Shown here in pieces: positions 1 through 9,809 of a stretch of DNA of 64,000 nucleotides; the stretch's first letter is position 1; every line of letters starts with the position of its first letter. The position numbers and the translations under genes are program-made. Source of the stretch: Paracoccaceae bacterium (GTDB taxonomy: Bacteria; Pseudomonadota; Alphaproteobacteria; Rhodobacterales; Rhodobacteraceae); NCBI GenBank assembly GCA_022763485.1, contig JALEGX010000095.1, positions 1 to 64,000 on the forward strand, given 5' to 3'. The notes under the pieces are model-generated. The model did not search any database, had not been told where the DNA came from, and saw nothing but the letters and a program-made list of their open reading frames with translations.

Positions 1-103
1 CGGCGACGATGATCGCCGCGCAGTGAACGAGCAGCACCAGCTATGAAGAAGCAGGTGGACGCCAGTTCCTACACCATCTCCCGGGACACTACCCACGCGG
101 CAA

Positions 104-268
104 TCAACGATGCCCATAGCGCGGACCGCTGAAGAATTCACCCCGATCTTCAAAAGCAACACGGCCTGCATCCGTGTTGTCGGTGGTGTTGCGCGAAACG
201 GTGGACGTCTGACCACAGGCAGCAACCAGAAGGATCAGAGCAGGGATGGAAAGTTTGACCAAAGACAT
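104..268 (-). CDS. small lipoprotein, 54 aa, unknown function
   Basis: The product has a hydrophobic N-terminal stretch followed by a lipobox (LLVAAC), so it is probably exported and lipid-modified at a Cys near residue 18. The mature part is about 37 polar residues with no domain I recognise. The ORF track starts further upstream at 370, but the ATG at 268 has an AGGA about 9 bases ahead and puts the signal peptide at the very N-terminus, so I prefer it; the ATG at 277 is the alternative. It lies downstream of the DUF1285 gene on the same strand with a gap of about 150 bases. Similar tiny lipoproteins are common and rarely characterised. Confidence 0.6.
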   Translation of the reverse strand: MSLVKLSIPALILLVAACGQTSTVSRNTTDNTDAGRVAFEDRGEFFSGPRYGHR

Positions 269-425
269 GACAGGCATTCCTCTGTTTGGGTTTTTGCGTG
301 TCTTTGAATGTCGTGCGCCGCAAAGCCAAAGCCAGAGCATGTCGCCCGTTGGTGACAACCTGTGAAGCACACGGCGCGATCAGGCCGCAATCACCCGCTG
401 CACCCCACGGCCCATCACGGACGGT

Positions 426-1019
426 TCAGAGACCGTCAAGCGCCTCCATGTCCATCAAAGGAAAGAAAACACCAGACGACCAGACCCCGAACCTGCCCTC
501 GTGCTCTTCGCCAAGATCGACCAGCCGGTAGAAGCTTTTGCGGTCGATCAGCGCTTCCAGGCCACCGCGAATGTGTACGTAAGGTGCGGGTTCGCCCGTT
601 TCGGCGTCAAAAGACAGGCGAATGCCGTGCTCTGCATCAACACTCACCTGATCCTCTACATGGGTGGTGAACTGCAAAACCGCAACGCCACCCTGTTCGG
701 CAACCTCCATATCGACCGCGACAAATGGGGCGTCCTCCACCTGAATCGCGAATTTTTCGACCGGCGTTACAAGAAAGTAATCTCCGTTCTCCATCTTCAG
801 GATGGAGGAGAACAGTTTGACCAGCGCAAAGCGATTTATGGGCGATCCCTGATAGAACCAGGTGCCGTCCCGCGCGATCTTCATGTCCAGCGTGCCGCAG
901 AATGGCGGATTCCACGCGTGAACCGGCGGCGGCCCCTTGGTCTTTACCGCTTTGACCGAGGCCTCAAGACCATTTACCGATGGGATAACAGGAATTTGTC
1001 CGCTCATTGTTTTTGCCAT
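426..1019 (-). CDS. DUF1285 family protein
   Basis: The protein is 197 aa and soluble-looking, without signal peptide or membrane segments. It carries the features I associate with DUF1285: an early W-x-P-P-x-C-G-x-x-D-M-x-I core, a D-G-T-W-x-Y strand and a C-terminal R-x-x-F-Y-x-L segment. The family has no established activity. The ORF could begin at 1058, but the ATG at 1019 avoids an unlikely N-terminal tail and leaves a 53-base divergent intergenic region shared with moxR; ATG 1007 is also possible. Divergence from the moxR operon suggests shared regulation, which is an inference. Confidence 0.75.
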   Translation of the reverse strand: MAKTMSGQIPVIPSVNGLEASVKAVKTKGPPPVHAWNPPFCGTLDMKIARDGTWFYQGSPINRFALVKLFSSILKMENGDYFLVTPVEKFAIQVEDAPFVAVDMEVAEQGGVAVLQFTTHVEDQVSVDAEHGIRLSFDAETGEPAPYVHIRGGLEALIDRKSFYRLVDLGEEHEGRFGVWSSGVFFPLMDMEALDGL

Positions 1020-1072
1020 TTCATCAGGGCGCGATAGACTTAACAGCATATAAGCCATTGGAAGGGGAAGTC

Positions 1073-2080
1073 ATGTCCGAACCCGGCGATCTTGTATCGG
1101 AAATCGAAAGCCTGGAAGCAAAGCTCGCCCAAGCGCGATCTTCGATCACCAAACGGTTCATCGGACAACAGAATGTCGTTGACCTGACCCTGACCGCCCT
1201 GCTGTGCGGGGGGCATGCGCTGCTGATCGGTCTGCCGGGACTTGGCAAGACGCGGCTGGTGGAAACCCTGTCCACCGTCATGGGGCTGGATGGCAACCGG
1301 ATCCAGTTCACGCCCGACCTGATGCCCGCAGATATTCTGGGCTCCGAAGTGCTGGACACCGCCGCCGACGGCAGCCGTGCGTTCCGCTTCATCTCTGGCC
1401 CGGTGTTCTGCCAGTTGCTGATGGCCGATGAAATCAACCGCGCCTCCCCCCGGACGCAATCGGCCCTCTTGCAGGCGATGCAGGAACGCACCGTGACCTT
1501 CGCGGGTGAAGACCGGCCACTGGGCACACCCTTTCATGTGCTGGCAACCCAGAACCCGATTGAACAGGAAGGCACCTATCCCCTGCCCGAAGCGCAGCTG
1601 GACCGTTTTCTGGTACAGATCGACGTGCCCTATCCGGACCGCCAGACCGAGCGGGATATCCTGATCGCCACCACCGGTGTCGAAGACGCGCAATCCGAAC
1701 AGGTGTTCACCAGTGCAGAGCTGGTCGCGGCACAGACCCTGCTGCGGCGAATGCCGGTGGGCGACAGCGTCGTCGACCTGATCCTGGACGTGGTCCGGGC
1801 CTTCCGCCCTGATGAGCCCGACGCCTCGGAGCGCGTGCGCGAAACCGTCGCCTGGGGTCCGGGTCCTCGCGCTGCGCAGGCGCTGATGCTGACGGTCCGG
1901 GCCCGCGCCCTGTTGCAAGGCCGCCTGGCCCCCAACATGCAGGACGTCGTGGACATGGCCCGCCCGGTGCTGAGCCACCGCATGGCGCTGAATTTTGCAG
2001 CCCGCGCCCGTGGGGACAACCTGGCCGAGCTGATCGAAAGCACTGCGGCTACGCTGGTCCGGACCGAGGCCGCCGCGTGA
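1073..2080 (+). CDS. moxR: MoxR-family AAA+ ATPase
   Basis: This 335-aa protein is a MoxR AAA+ ATPase, a family thought to act as chaperones that mature or remodel partner complexes together with von Willebrand A (vWA) proteins. Walker A is seen as GLPGLGKT at about residues 53-60 and Walker B as LMADEINRA near 115-122, followed by a sensor-1 ATQNP motif and the C-terminal AAA lid. The start is taken at ATG 1073, preceded by GGGGAAG, rather than the track's upstream start at 1007. It is the first gene of a four-gene operon; its stop overlaps the next start by 4 bases (GTGA). Confidence 0.93.
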   Translation: MSEPGDLVSEIESLEAKLAQARSSITKRFIGQQNVVDLTLTALLCGGHALLIGLPGLGKTRLVETLSTVMGLDGNRIQFTPDLMPADILGSEVLDTAADGSRAFRFISGPVFCQLLMADEINRASPRTQSALLQAMQERTVTFAGEDRPLGTPFHVLATQNPIEQEGTYPLPEAQLDRFLVQIDVPYPDRQTERDILIATTGVEDAQSEQVFTSAELVAAQTLLRRMPVGDSVVDLILDVVRAFRPDEPDASERVRETVAWGPGPRAAQALMLTVRARALLQGRLAPNMQDVVDMARPVLSHRMALNFAARARGDNLAELIESTAATLVRTEAAA

Positions 2081-2955
2081 CACCCGCCCTTCCCTCTCTG
2101 CGGCAACGCGCCGAAGCCGAAGCAAGCCCGTTGCCGCCGTTGCTGGCGCGGGCCGAGCGGCTTGCGGGTTCGGTGCTGCTGGGGGATCACGGACGCCGCC
2201 GCTCGGGCTTGGGGGATGATTTCTGGCAATACCGCCCCGCACAACCCGGCGACAGCAAACGGATGCTGGATCACAGGCGTTCGGCCCGTGGTGACACACA
2301 ATTCGTCCGCGAGCGGGAATGGCAGATCGCGCAGTCCGTGCTGCTCTGGGTCGATCAGGGGGCATCGATGCATTTCGCATCGAAGAAAACGCTGCCTGAA
2401 AAGGCAGATCGCGCCCGCTTGCTGGCGCTGGCCATCGCGATCCTGCTGGTCCGGGGTGGGGAACGTGTGGGCTTGACCGGCACCACCTTGCCGCCGCGAC
2501 GGGGCAATGCGCAGATCCTTCGCCTTGCTGAACATTTTGCGCAGAACGATGAACGGGACTACGCCCCGCCCGAACATCGCGCGCTGATCCCCCATGCCCG
2601 CGCCCTGTTCATTTCTGATTTCCTGGGCGACGCGGATGAGGTTGAGACCGCGCTGACCAAAGCTGCTGACCGCGGCATTCGCGGGGTTCTGATGCAGGTC
2701 CTGGACCCGGATGAAGAGGCTTTCCCCTATCGCGGGCGTACCATCTTCGAAAGCGTCGGAGGAAGCGTGCAGCACGAGACGCTGAAGGCGAACGACCTGC
2801 GCGAGCGCTATCTGGCCCGCCTTGCCGAGCGGCGCGACCGGCTGGAAACGCTCTGTCGCAGCACCGGCTGGCGTCTGGGCATTCATCACACCGGAGAGTC
2901 CGCCCAATCGGCACTGCTCTGGCTGTTTCGCGCCATGGAGGGCACGGCCGGATGA
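2077..2955 (+). CDS. DUF58 domain-containing protein
   Basis: This 292-aa soluble protein belongs to the DUF58 family, regularly encoded next to moxR. The diagnostic block near residues 48-70 is present (W-x-Y-R-x-A-x-P-G-D-x-x-R ... R-x-S-A-R), and a vWA-like fold follows, with a degenerate metal site (LLWVDQGASM). It starts with GTG overlapping the moxR stop and its own stop overlaps the next ATG, indicating translational coupling. The family is inferred to be a client or adaptor of MoxR in envelope or stress functions; no enzymatic activity is known. Confidence 0.88.
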   Translation: MTPALPSLRQRAEAEASPLPPLLARAERLAGSVLLGDHGRRRSGLGDDFWQYRPAQPGDSKRMLDHRRSARGDTQFVREREWQIAQSVLLWVDQGASMHFASKKTLPEKADRARLLALAIAILLVRGGERVGLTGTTLPPRRGNAQILRLAEHFAQNDERDYAPPEHRALIPHARALFISDFLGDADEVETALTKAADRGIRGVLMQVLDPDEEAFPYRGRTIFESVGGSVQHETLKANDLRERYLARLAERRDRLETLCRSTGWRLGIHHTGESAQSALLWLFRAMEGTAG

Positions 2956-5714
2956 TGACAATCGCAGGCATCGGCTTCACCTATCCGTGGTTGCTGGCGG
3001 GGCTCCTGTTGCTGCCGCTGCTCTGGCTGCTACTGCGCGCCATTCCCCCTGCCCCGCTGCGCCGCGCCTTTCCTGCCGTTACCCTGCTGCTGGGTCTGAA
3101 GGATGACGAAAGCGTATCAGATCGCACGCCGTGGTGGTTGCTGTTGCTGCGCATGCTGGCGGTTGCTGCCGCCATCGTCGGGCTGGCGGGACCTGTGCTG
3201 AACCCCACCCAGACCGACAACAGGTCGGACAGGCCACTTTTGCTGCTGCTGGATGGCAGCTGGGCCGGGGCCACGCAATGGTCCGAAACGCTGGAAACCG
3301 CTGAGACGATCCTGGAAGACGCCGCCCGCAAGGGCCGGTCCGTCGCGATCCAGCAGGTGACACGGCCCCAGGAGATCCAGTTCCGGGCGGCCCGCGCCTG
3401 GCAGGGCGAGCTGGCGGGCCTGCAGCCCACCCCGTGGCAGGCCACGCCCGATATGGTGCAGGATGCAATCGGTTTTGTCGCTCAGGCCGAACGGGACTTC
3501 GATACCCTGTGGTTCAGCGACACGCTGGACTATGACAACCGCGACGCGTTGCTGGAAACGCTGGCATCGCGGGGCGAACTCACGGTTCACCAGAACGCCG
3601 AGCCGCGGCTGGCCCTGCTGCCCGCAGAGTTTCAGGATGGTGCTATTCTGCTGAAAGCGCTCAGGTCTGCGGCACCGGCCGAGCAGGAGTTGACCCTGCA
3701 AGCGCATGGGCGCGATCCGGGCGGCACGGAGCGGGTGCTTGCAACGGTATCCGGGCGTTTCGACCCCGAGGAAACAATGACTGAACTCAAGCTCTCCTTG
3801 CCCGCGGAACTGCGCGCACGGGTCAGCCGGTTCACCATCGCCGGGCAAAACAGCGCGGGATCCGTCGCCCTGACGGACGACACCCTCAGCCGTAGGGAAA
3901 TCGCGCTGATCGCCGGTCGCGAAAACCGCGAAGGGCTGGAGCTGCTGTCCTCACTCCACTACCTGCGGCAGGCGCTGGCGCCGACCACGGAGCTGCTGGA
4001 AGGATCGGTTGGCGACCTGTTGCCCGCCAACCCCGATGTGGTTGTGCTGGCGGATATCGCACAGCTTTCGTCCACAGAAACCGATGCCATTCTGGACTGG
4101 GTTGACGCCGGTGGTTTGCTTCTGCGCTTTGCTGGACCCCGGTTGGCGGCCAGTGACATCTCACGCCAGGAAGAAGACCCGCTGATGCCGGTGCGCCTGC
4201 GCAGCGGCGGCCGCAGTGTTGGTGGTGCCATGAGCTGGGGTGCGCCCAAAACGCTGGCCCCGTTTCAGGAGGGATCCCCCTTCTTCGGTCTGAATGTGCC
4301 TGACGATGTCTCGGTCCGGTCGCAGGTCGTAGCCCAGCCCGACCCCACCCTGTCTGATCGGGTGATTGCATCGCTTGGTGATGGCACCCCGCTGGTCACC
4401 CGCAAGACCGTGGGATCCGGGCAGGTCGTGCTGTTTCATGTGACCGCAAATGCCGAATGGTCGAACCTGCCCCTGTCGGGTCTGTTCGTTGAGATGCTGG
4501 AACGCCTTGCAATTTCAACAAGCGACCGCATGACTCAGCCGGAAGAGCTGCAGGGCACCACCTGGAAACCCGCGACGGTGCTGAACGGATTTGGCACCCC
4601 CAGCCCCGCCGGCACCCTTCATGGCGTCAGCGGTGAAAGCCTGATTTCAGACGCTTTGGGGCCGAACCTCCGCCCCGGTCTTTATCAGAATGAACAACGC
4701 CGTCTGGCCCGAAACGTGGTGACGCTCGGTGCAGAGCTGACGCCGATCGTCTGGCCCGCCTCGGTCACGGTCGTTGGCGGGTTGCAGAACACCGAACGCC
4801 CGCTGGGTGGCCCGCTTCTGGCGCTCTGCCTGCTTCTGCTGGTTGCAGACATCTTTGCCTCGCTGGCGCTGACCGGGCGTTTGGGCGTGGCGCGGCTCAG
4901 CACCCCGGCTTTGGCGCTGTTACTGATGTTTGGCGCAGGTGACGTGCAAGCCCAGACCACCGAGTCAGAACTATCCGCCGCCAGTGAGCTTGTGCTGGCT
5001 TACGTTTTGACCGGGGACCCTTCGGTTGACGACATTTCGCGCGCTGGCTTGCAGGGCTTGTCCGACACCCTGTTCTTCCGGACCTCTGTCGAACCCGCAG
5101 CCCCGATGGGCGTTGATCTTGAACGGGACGATATCGCGCTCTTCCCCTTCCTTTACTGGCCCATCTCGACGGCTCAACCCCAGCCCTCGGGCCAGGCCTA
5201 CGCCAAGCTGAACACCTATCTGCGCTCGGGCGGTATGATCCTGTTCGATACGCGCGATGCCAATATCGCGGGCTATGGCGCAGCCAGCCCAACGGGCCGC
5301 AAGCTGCAACAACTGGCCCGGCCCCTGGACATTCCGCCGCTTGAACCGGTGCCACAGGATCATGTGCTGACGCGGGCGTTCTACCTGCTGCAGGACTTCC
5401 CCGGACGCCATCATGGCGGGGCCCTTTGGGTCGAAGCCGCGCCGCCCGATGCCGAACTGGCCGAGGGCATGCCCTTCCGTAACCTGAACGACGGCGTGAC
5501 CCCCGTGGTCATTGGCGGCAACGACTGGGCCGCGGCCTGGGCAACCGGGCCAGACGGACGGGCGCTGGTGCCGGTCGGGCGCGGATTTGCAGGTGAGCGC
5601 CAGCGTGAGCTGGCCTATCGCTTCGGCGTCAACCTGATCATGCATGTGCTGACCGGGAACTATAAATCGGATCAGGTCCATGTGCCTGCCTTGCTGGACA
5701 GGTTGGGCCAATGA
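2952..5714 (+). CDS. BatA N-terminal / DUF4159 fusion membrane protein
   Basis: This 920-aa inner-membrane protein starts with a BatA-type N-terminal segment: two transmembrane helices at about residues 8-28 and 55-80 flanking a short Arg/Pro loop. A long vWA/CARDB-like periplasmic region follows, in which the vWA metal motif is degenerate (LLDGSW). Two further hydrophobic segments at about 615-660 lead into a C-terminal DUF4159 domain of about 210 residues (FPFLYWPIS, then GGMILFDTRD). The vWA member of Bat operons is probably represented by this protein and the next one. It overlaps neighbours on both sides by 4 bases. Substrate and role are unknown; envelope maintenance is inferred from family and context. 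Confidence 0.87.
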   Translation: MMTIAGIGFTYPWLLAGLLLLPLLWLLLRAIPPAPLRRAFPAVTLLLGLKDDESVSDRTPWWLLLLRMLAVAAAIVGLAGPVLNPTQTDNRSDRPLLLLLDGSWAGATQWSETLETAETILEDAARKGRSVAIQQVTRPQEIQFRAARAWQGELAGLQPTPWQATPDMVQDAIGFVAQAERDFDTLWFSDTLDYDNRDALLETLASRGELTVHQNAEPRLALLPAEFQDGAILLKALRSAAPAEQELTLQAHGRDPGGTERVLATVSGRFDPEETMTELKLSLPAELRARVSRFTIAGQNSAGSVALTDDTLSRREIALIAGRENREGLELLSSLHYLRQALAPTTELLEGSVGDLLPANPDVVVLADIAQLSSTETDAILDWVDAGGLLLRFAGPRLAASDISRQEEDPLMPVRLRSGGRSVGGAMSWGAPKTLAPFQEGSPFFGLNVPDDVSVRSQVVAQPDPTLSDRVIASLGDGTPLVTRKTVGSGQVVLFHVTANAEWSNLPLSGLFVEMLERLAISTSDRMTQPEELQGTTWKPATVLNGFGTPSPAGTLHGVSGESLISDALGPNLRPGLYQNEQRRLARNVVTLGAELTPIVWPASVTVVGGLQNTERPLGGPLLALCLLLLVADIFASLALTGRLGVARLSTPALALLLMFGAGDVQAQTTESELSAASELVLAYVLTGDPSVDDISRAGLQGLSDTLFFRTSVEPAAPMGVDLERDDIALFPFLYWPISTAQPQPSGQAYAKLNTYLRSGGMILFDTRDANIAGYGAASPTGRKLQQLARPLDIPPLEPVPQDHVLTRAFYLLQDFPGRHHGGALWVEAAPPDAELAEGMPFRNLNDGVTPVVIGGNDWAAAWATGPDGRALVPVGRGFAGERQRELAYRFGVNLIMHVLTGNYKSDQVHVPALLDRLGQ

Positions 5715-7759
5715 CGAACCAGACGATCCTGTTTGACCCTTTGCTGCCGTGGCCGATCCTGATTGGCCTTTCGGTCCTGTGCGGTGCCAGCCTGCTGCTG
5801 GCCGTTTGGAAAGGTTTGTCCGGCTGGGCACTGCGGGCGCTTGCCGTCCTTGTGGTGCTCGCCGCGCTGACCAGCCCCGTCTACCAGGAAGAAGACCGCA
5901 CGCCGCTGTCCGATATCGTCATCCTGGCCGAAGACCGCAGTGCCAGCCAGGGCCTGTCAGACCGCTCGGATCAGACCGCCCGCACGGTTGCTGCCCTGAC
6001 TGAACGCCTGACACAGCGCAACAACACGGATCTGCGCCATGTTGTTGTCTCTGATGGAGACGGCAACAGCGGCACCACATTGATGAACGCCATCTCACAG
6101 GCCCTGGCCGAAGAGCCCCGCGCCCGGATTGCTGGAATCGTCGCGGTTTCTGACGGACAGATACATGATGTCGAACTGGCCCCTTCGCTTCCCGCGCCGA
6201 TGCACCTGCTGATGACCGGGAAATCCGATGACTGGGACCGCAGGCTGATCGTGCGCAACGCTCCGGGCTTCGGGATCATCGGCGAACCGATCAGCCTGAC
6301 CCTGCGGATCGAAGATACCGGCGCTGGCCCGGACGCACCACCGCTGGTGCCCGTGGACATCGCCGTGGATGGCGGGCGGCCCAGCCGGATGCTCCTGCCG
6401 GTGGGACAGGACTTCGACCTTCCGGTGACGCTGGAACACGGCGGCCGCAATGTCATCCACTTCTCGGTCCCGCTGGCCGAAGGCGAACTGACGGATCGCA
6501 ACAACAGCGCAATCGTCCAGATCAACGGCGTGCGGGACCGGTTGCGCGTCCTTCTGGTGTCTGGCCAGCCGCACCCGGGCGGACGCACCTGGCGGAACCT
6601 GCTGAAATCCGACAGCTCGGTTGACCTTGTGCATTTCACCATTCTCCGCCCGCCCGAAAAGCAGGATGGTGTGCCGGTTGACGAACTGTCGCTGATCGCC
6701 TTCCCAACGCGGGAGCTGTTTCTGGAGAAGATCAACGACTTCGACCTGATCATCTTTGACCGTTACAAGCGGCGCGGGATCCTGCCCTCGATCTATCTGG
6801 GCAATGTAGTGGAATACGTCCAGCAGGGCGGCGCCGTGCTGGTGGCCGCCGGTCCGGATTTCGCCACCGCCGACAGCATTTTCCGCTCGCCGCTGGCCCC
6901 GATCCTGCCCGCCGCCCCCACCGCCCGCGTGATCGAAGACGGCTATGTCCCTGCCGTCACCGCGCTGGGTGACAGGCACCCGGTGACCGCCGAGCTGCAA
7001 TCACAAAGCAAGACTTGGGGCCAGTGGCTGCGCCATATCGATCTGGAGGATCCTTCGGGCGACGTGTTGATGAAAGGCTACGAAGACCGGCCGCTGCTGA
7101 TCCTGGACCGGGTGGGCGACGGGCGCGTGGCATTGCTCGCCTCTGACCACGCGTGGCTCTGGTCGCGCGGCTATGATGGCGGTGGTCCGCAGCTGGAACT
7201 GCTGCGCAGGCTTGCCCACTGGATGATGAAGGAGCCTGAGCTGGAGGAAGAGGCGCTTTGGGCCGAAACAACGGGCCAGACCATGCGCATCATCCGGCGC
7301 AGCCTGCGCGAGGATGTAGGCCCCGTGGAAATCATCCGGCCCGACGGCGCCAGAGATACGGTGTCCCTGCAAGAGACCGCCCCCGGCCAATATGAGCACA
7401 GCTATGTCGGGCCTGAGATCGGTTTGTACCGGCTCACTCAGGATGACCAATTGGCGGTTGTCGGCCTTGGCCCCGCTGCGCCCCGCGAGTTTGAAAACAC
7501 CATCGCAACGGCCAGCCTGCTGGAGCCTGTGCTCAAATCCGTCAGAGGTGGGGCCACGCGGATCGAAGAGGGGCTACCACGGTTGCGGGACGTGCGCGCC
7601 GGACGGCCTGCGATCGGGCGGGGCTGGATCGGGCTGACGCCCAGAAACGCCTATGAAACACGCAGCCTGCGCCAGATCACCCTGCTGCCGCCGTGGCTGG
7701 TTCTGCTTCTGGCATCGGGTTTCATCGTGATGGCCTGGCTCAGGGAAGGTCGCTCGTAA
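5711..7759 (+). CDS. membrane protein with vWA-like and glutamine-amidotransferase-like folds
   Basis: This 682-aa protein has two N-terminal transmembrane helices (about residues 12-60), a large domain and one C-terminal helix (about 655-675) followed by a short positive tail. The N-terminal domain carries a vWA metal-site signature, DRSAS, with a second SDG motif about 80 residues later. The middle region (QGGAVLVAAGPDF, then RHPVT) resembles the class-I glutamine amidotransferase fold of uncharacterised bacterial proteins, without an obvious catalytic Cys. It is the last gene of the moxR operon and ends only 7 bases before the convergent pbpC stop. It is likely the membrane partner of MoxR/DUF58; this is inferred, not shown. 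Confidence 0.8.
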   Translation: MTNQTILFDPLLPWPILIGLSVLCGASLLLAVWKGLSGWALRALAVLVVLAALTSPVYQEEDRTPLSDIVILAEDRSASQGLSDRSDQTARTVAALTERLTQRNNTDLRHVVVSDGDGNSGTTLMNAISQALAEEPRARIAGIVAVSDGQIHDVELAPSLPAPMHLLMTGKSDDWDRRLIVRNAPGFGIIGEPISLTLRIEDTGAGPDAPPLVPVDIAVDGGRPSRMLLPVGQDFDLPVTLEHGGRNVIHFSVPLAEGELTDRNNSAIVQINGVRDRLRVLLVSGQPHPGGRTWRNLLKSDSSVDLVHFTILRPPEKQDGVPVDELSLIAFPTRELFLEKINDFDLIIFDRYKRRGILPSIYLGNVVEYVQQGGAVLVAAGPDFATADSIFRSPLAPILPAAPTARVIEDGYVPAVTALGDRHPVTAELQSQSKTWGQWLRHIDLEDPSGDVLMKGYEDRPLLILDRVGDGRVALLASDHAWLWSRGYDGGGPQLELLRRLAHWMMKEPELEEEALWAETTGQTMRIIRRSLREDVGPVEIIRPDGARDTVSLQETAPGQYEHSYVGPEIGLYRLTQDDQLAVVGLGPAAPREFENTIATASLLEPVLKSVRGGATRIEEGLPRLRDVRAGRPAIGRGWIGLTPRNAYETRSLRQITLLPPWLVLLLASGFIVMAWLREGRS

Positions 7760-7766
7760 GCGCGCG

Positions 7767-9809
7767 TCAACGCAGTTTGAAAACTGCGCGATCCGACTGC
7801 CCGTCTGCATCAACCACGACCAGCGTCGAATATCCCGGACCGGGATTGGGGATTTCGAATTCCCGCACCCGGACATCTGTGGCAACGGGTGCGCCGTCGG
7901 CCAGAACCGTCAACGGCAGGACCCCGCCCCTCAGTTTGACGAAAACCGGATCCTCTCTTGCAGGCAGCTGTGCCCCATCAGGCGGAAAGACCAGCCGCGG
8001 CCCGGATCCGGCAGCGTCAAAGACGGCATTCCGCGATCGGAAGCGTTGCAGGGGCGCAGGCAGGTCCGAGGCCCCGACAATCAGCGTGTCCGCCGGGGGC
8101 GGTGGCAAAGGCTCGAACTCGGGCTTGAGGCGTCCAAACGCCTGAAACAGCACAGGCGCCGCGACATCGCCACCAAACGCACCGGGAACCGGCGTGCCAT
8201 CGGGACGGCCCAGCCAGACGCCAATCACGTGACGCCCGTCATAGCCAATGGCCCAGGCATCCCGGTGCCCATAGGAGGTGCCGGTTTTGAAGGCGATCTT
8301 GCGGGTCGGCGCACCTTCGGGGGGCACCACCTCTTTCAGGATATCGCTCACCATCCAGGCTGAAGAGCCCCGTAGAATGCGCGCGCTACGCTGGCGTTCC
8401 TCTGTCCCCAACTGCCGCAGGATTGGCCCCTCGCCCCCCTGCGCCAGCACGGTGTAAAGCTGCACCAGATCCACAAGGCTGACCCCGACACCACCCAGCG
8501 CAACAGCCAGCCCCGCCGCACCGGACCCCGGCAGCTTGGGCTTTGCACCGGCCCTTCGCAGCACTTGCACCAGCCGGTTCGGCCCGATCTCCCGCGTCAG
8601 TTTCACAACCGGGATGTTCAAGGACTGCTTCAGCGCCTCGCGCACGGGCAGTTCCCCCCGGAAGTAGCCATCGAAGTTCTGCGGTTCATACCCATCGAAG
8701 GCAACCGGCGCGTCATCGATCATGGTTTCCGGATGCGCCAGCCCCTGATCAAAGGCCATGCCATAGACAAAGGGTTTCAGAGTGGACCCCGGAGACCGGA
8801 CAGCCCGCACCATATCGACAAAGCCCTGATGTCGCCCCGCGCGATACCCGGCGGACCCCACTCGCGCTATCACATCGCCGGTCTGGTGGTCCGCAACAAG
8901 GATTGCGATCGACAGCCGGTCCAGCTCTGACCGGACGGTCTGTGCCGCAAGGCTTTGCAGGCGCTGTTGCACCCCCGCATCCAGAGTCACGTCAAACCGG
9001 CGGCGCAATGGTGCTGCGGCGCGCAATTCATCGGCCAGAAGGGGGGCCAGCTGCGGAAAGGGCTGCATCCGGTCGGGCACCGGTTCTGCCCGTGCCGCCT
9101 GTGCGGCGTCGACATCCAGCAAGCCATATTCGGACAGACGCTCGACCACCCGATCACGCGCCGATCTGGCCTGCGCCTGGTTCCGATCCGGACGTCGCCG
9201 CTCGGGCGCTTGAGGGAGCGCGACCAGAAAGGCGGACTGGGACACGGTCAAACGGGCGGGTTCTCTGCCAAACCAGGCCAGCGCCGCGGCACGGATGCCT
9301 TCAAGGTTGCCCCCATATGGGGCGTGCAGCAGGTAAAGCTCCAGAATCTCCGCTTTGCTGAGCTGCCGTTCCAGCGCAAGCGCCAACCGGATCTGCCGCA
9401 ATTTGCCCGCCCAACGTCCGGTGGTTCCATCTTCCAGCAGCCGCGCGACCTGCATGGTCAGGGTCGAGCCACCCGAGATGACCTCACCATTCAGGGTCGC
9501 CTGACCTGCCGCCCGCAACAAGGCCAAAGGATCAACCCCCGCATGGGACCAGAAGCGCTTGTCCTCATACCGGACCAGCATATCGATAAAGCGTGGATCC
9601 ACCAGTTGCGGCGACACGGGCAGCCGTATCGCGCCCCCGCTGACCGGGAAGGCCCGCATCAGGACGCCGGATCTGTCTCGAACCTCAACCGAGGTTTCCG
9701 ACAGGCGGGTTGGCAGTTCAGTCCGGCCAACCCAGCGGTCGAAGGCGACCGCCAGGCTGACCAGACAGGCACCAAGCCAACCCAGAAGGAGGAAGTACCG
9801 CCGCCTCAT
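7767..9809 (-). CDS. pbpC: penicillin-binding protein 1C
   Basis: This 680-aa bifunctional peptidoglycan synthase has an N-terminal anchor helix and a GT51 transglycosylase domain with RYEDKRFWSHAGVD and GGSTLTMQVARLL. The transpeptidase domain carries the SxxK serine (GSTLKPF), an SLN motif and KTGTS. A C-terminal PBP1C-type beta domain (BiPBP_C) occupies roughly the last 90 residues. The track starts at 10022, but ATG 9809 gives a proper signal anchor (MRRRYFLLLG) and overlaps the stop of the macroglobulin gene by 4 bases, so the two are co-translated. PbpC and bacterial alpha-2-macroglobulin are a known pair in which the inhibitor is proposed to guard the envelope while PbpC repairs it. 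Confidence 0.95.
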   Translation of the reverse strand: MRRRYFLLLGWLGACLVSLAVAFDRWVGRTELPTRLSETSVEVRDRSGVLMRAFPVSGGAIRLPVSPQLVDPRFIDMLVRYEDKRFWSHAGVDPLALLRAAGQATLNGEVISGGSTLTMQVARLLEDGTTGRWAGKLRQIRLALALERQLSKAEILELYLLHAPYGGNLEGIRAAALAWFGREPARLTVSQSAFLVALPQAPERRRPDRNQAQARSARDRVVERLSEYGLLDVDAAQAARAEPVPDRMQPFPQLAPLLADELRAAAPLRRRFDVTLDAGVQQRLQSLAAQTVRSELDRLSIAILVADHQTGDVIARVGSAGYRAGRHQGFVDMVRAVRSPGSTLKPFVYGMAFDQGLAHPETMIDDAPVAFDGYEPQNFDGYFRGELPVREALKQSLNIPVVKLTREIGPNRLVQVLRRAGAKPKLPGSGAAGLAVALGGVGVSLVDLVQLYTVLAQGGEGPILRQLGTEERQRSARILRGSSAWMVSDILKEVVPPEGAPTRKIAFKTGTSYGHRDAWAIGYDGRHVIGVWLGRPDGTPVPGAFGGDVAAPVLFQAFGRLKPEFEPLPPPPADTLIVGASDLPAPLQRFRSRNAVFDAAGSGPRLVFPPDGAQLPAREDPVFVKLRGGVLPLTVLADGAPVATDVRVREFEIPNPGPGYSTLVVVDADGQSDRAVFKLR

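Noticed and set aside
1-132. Possible 3' end of a plus-strand gene (stop at 44-46) overlapping a 29-codon ORF at 43-132
   Set aside because: The ATGA overlap is suggestive, but 15 codons and a 29-aa peptide without features are too little to support either.
1040-2380. 446-aa minus-strand ORF opposite moxR/DUF58
   Set aside because: It is a shadow of two well-supported genes, with low-complexity Arg/Gln/Gly composition and no domain.
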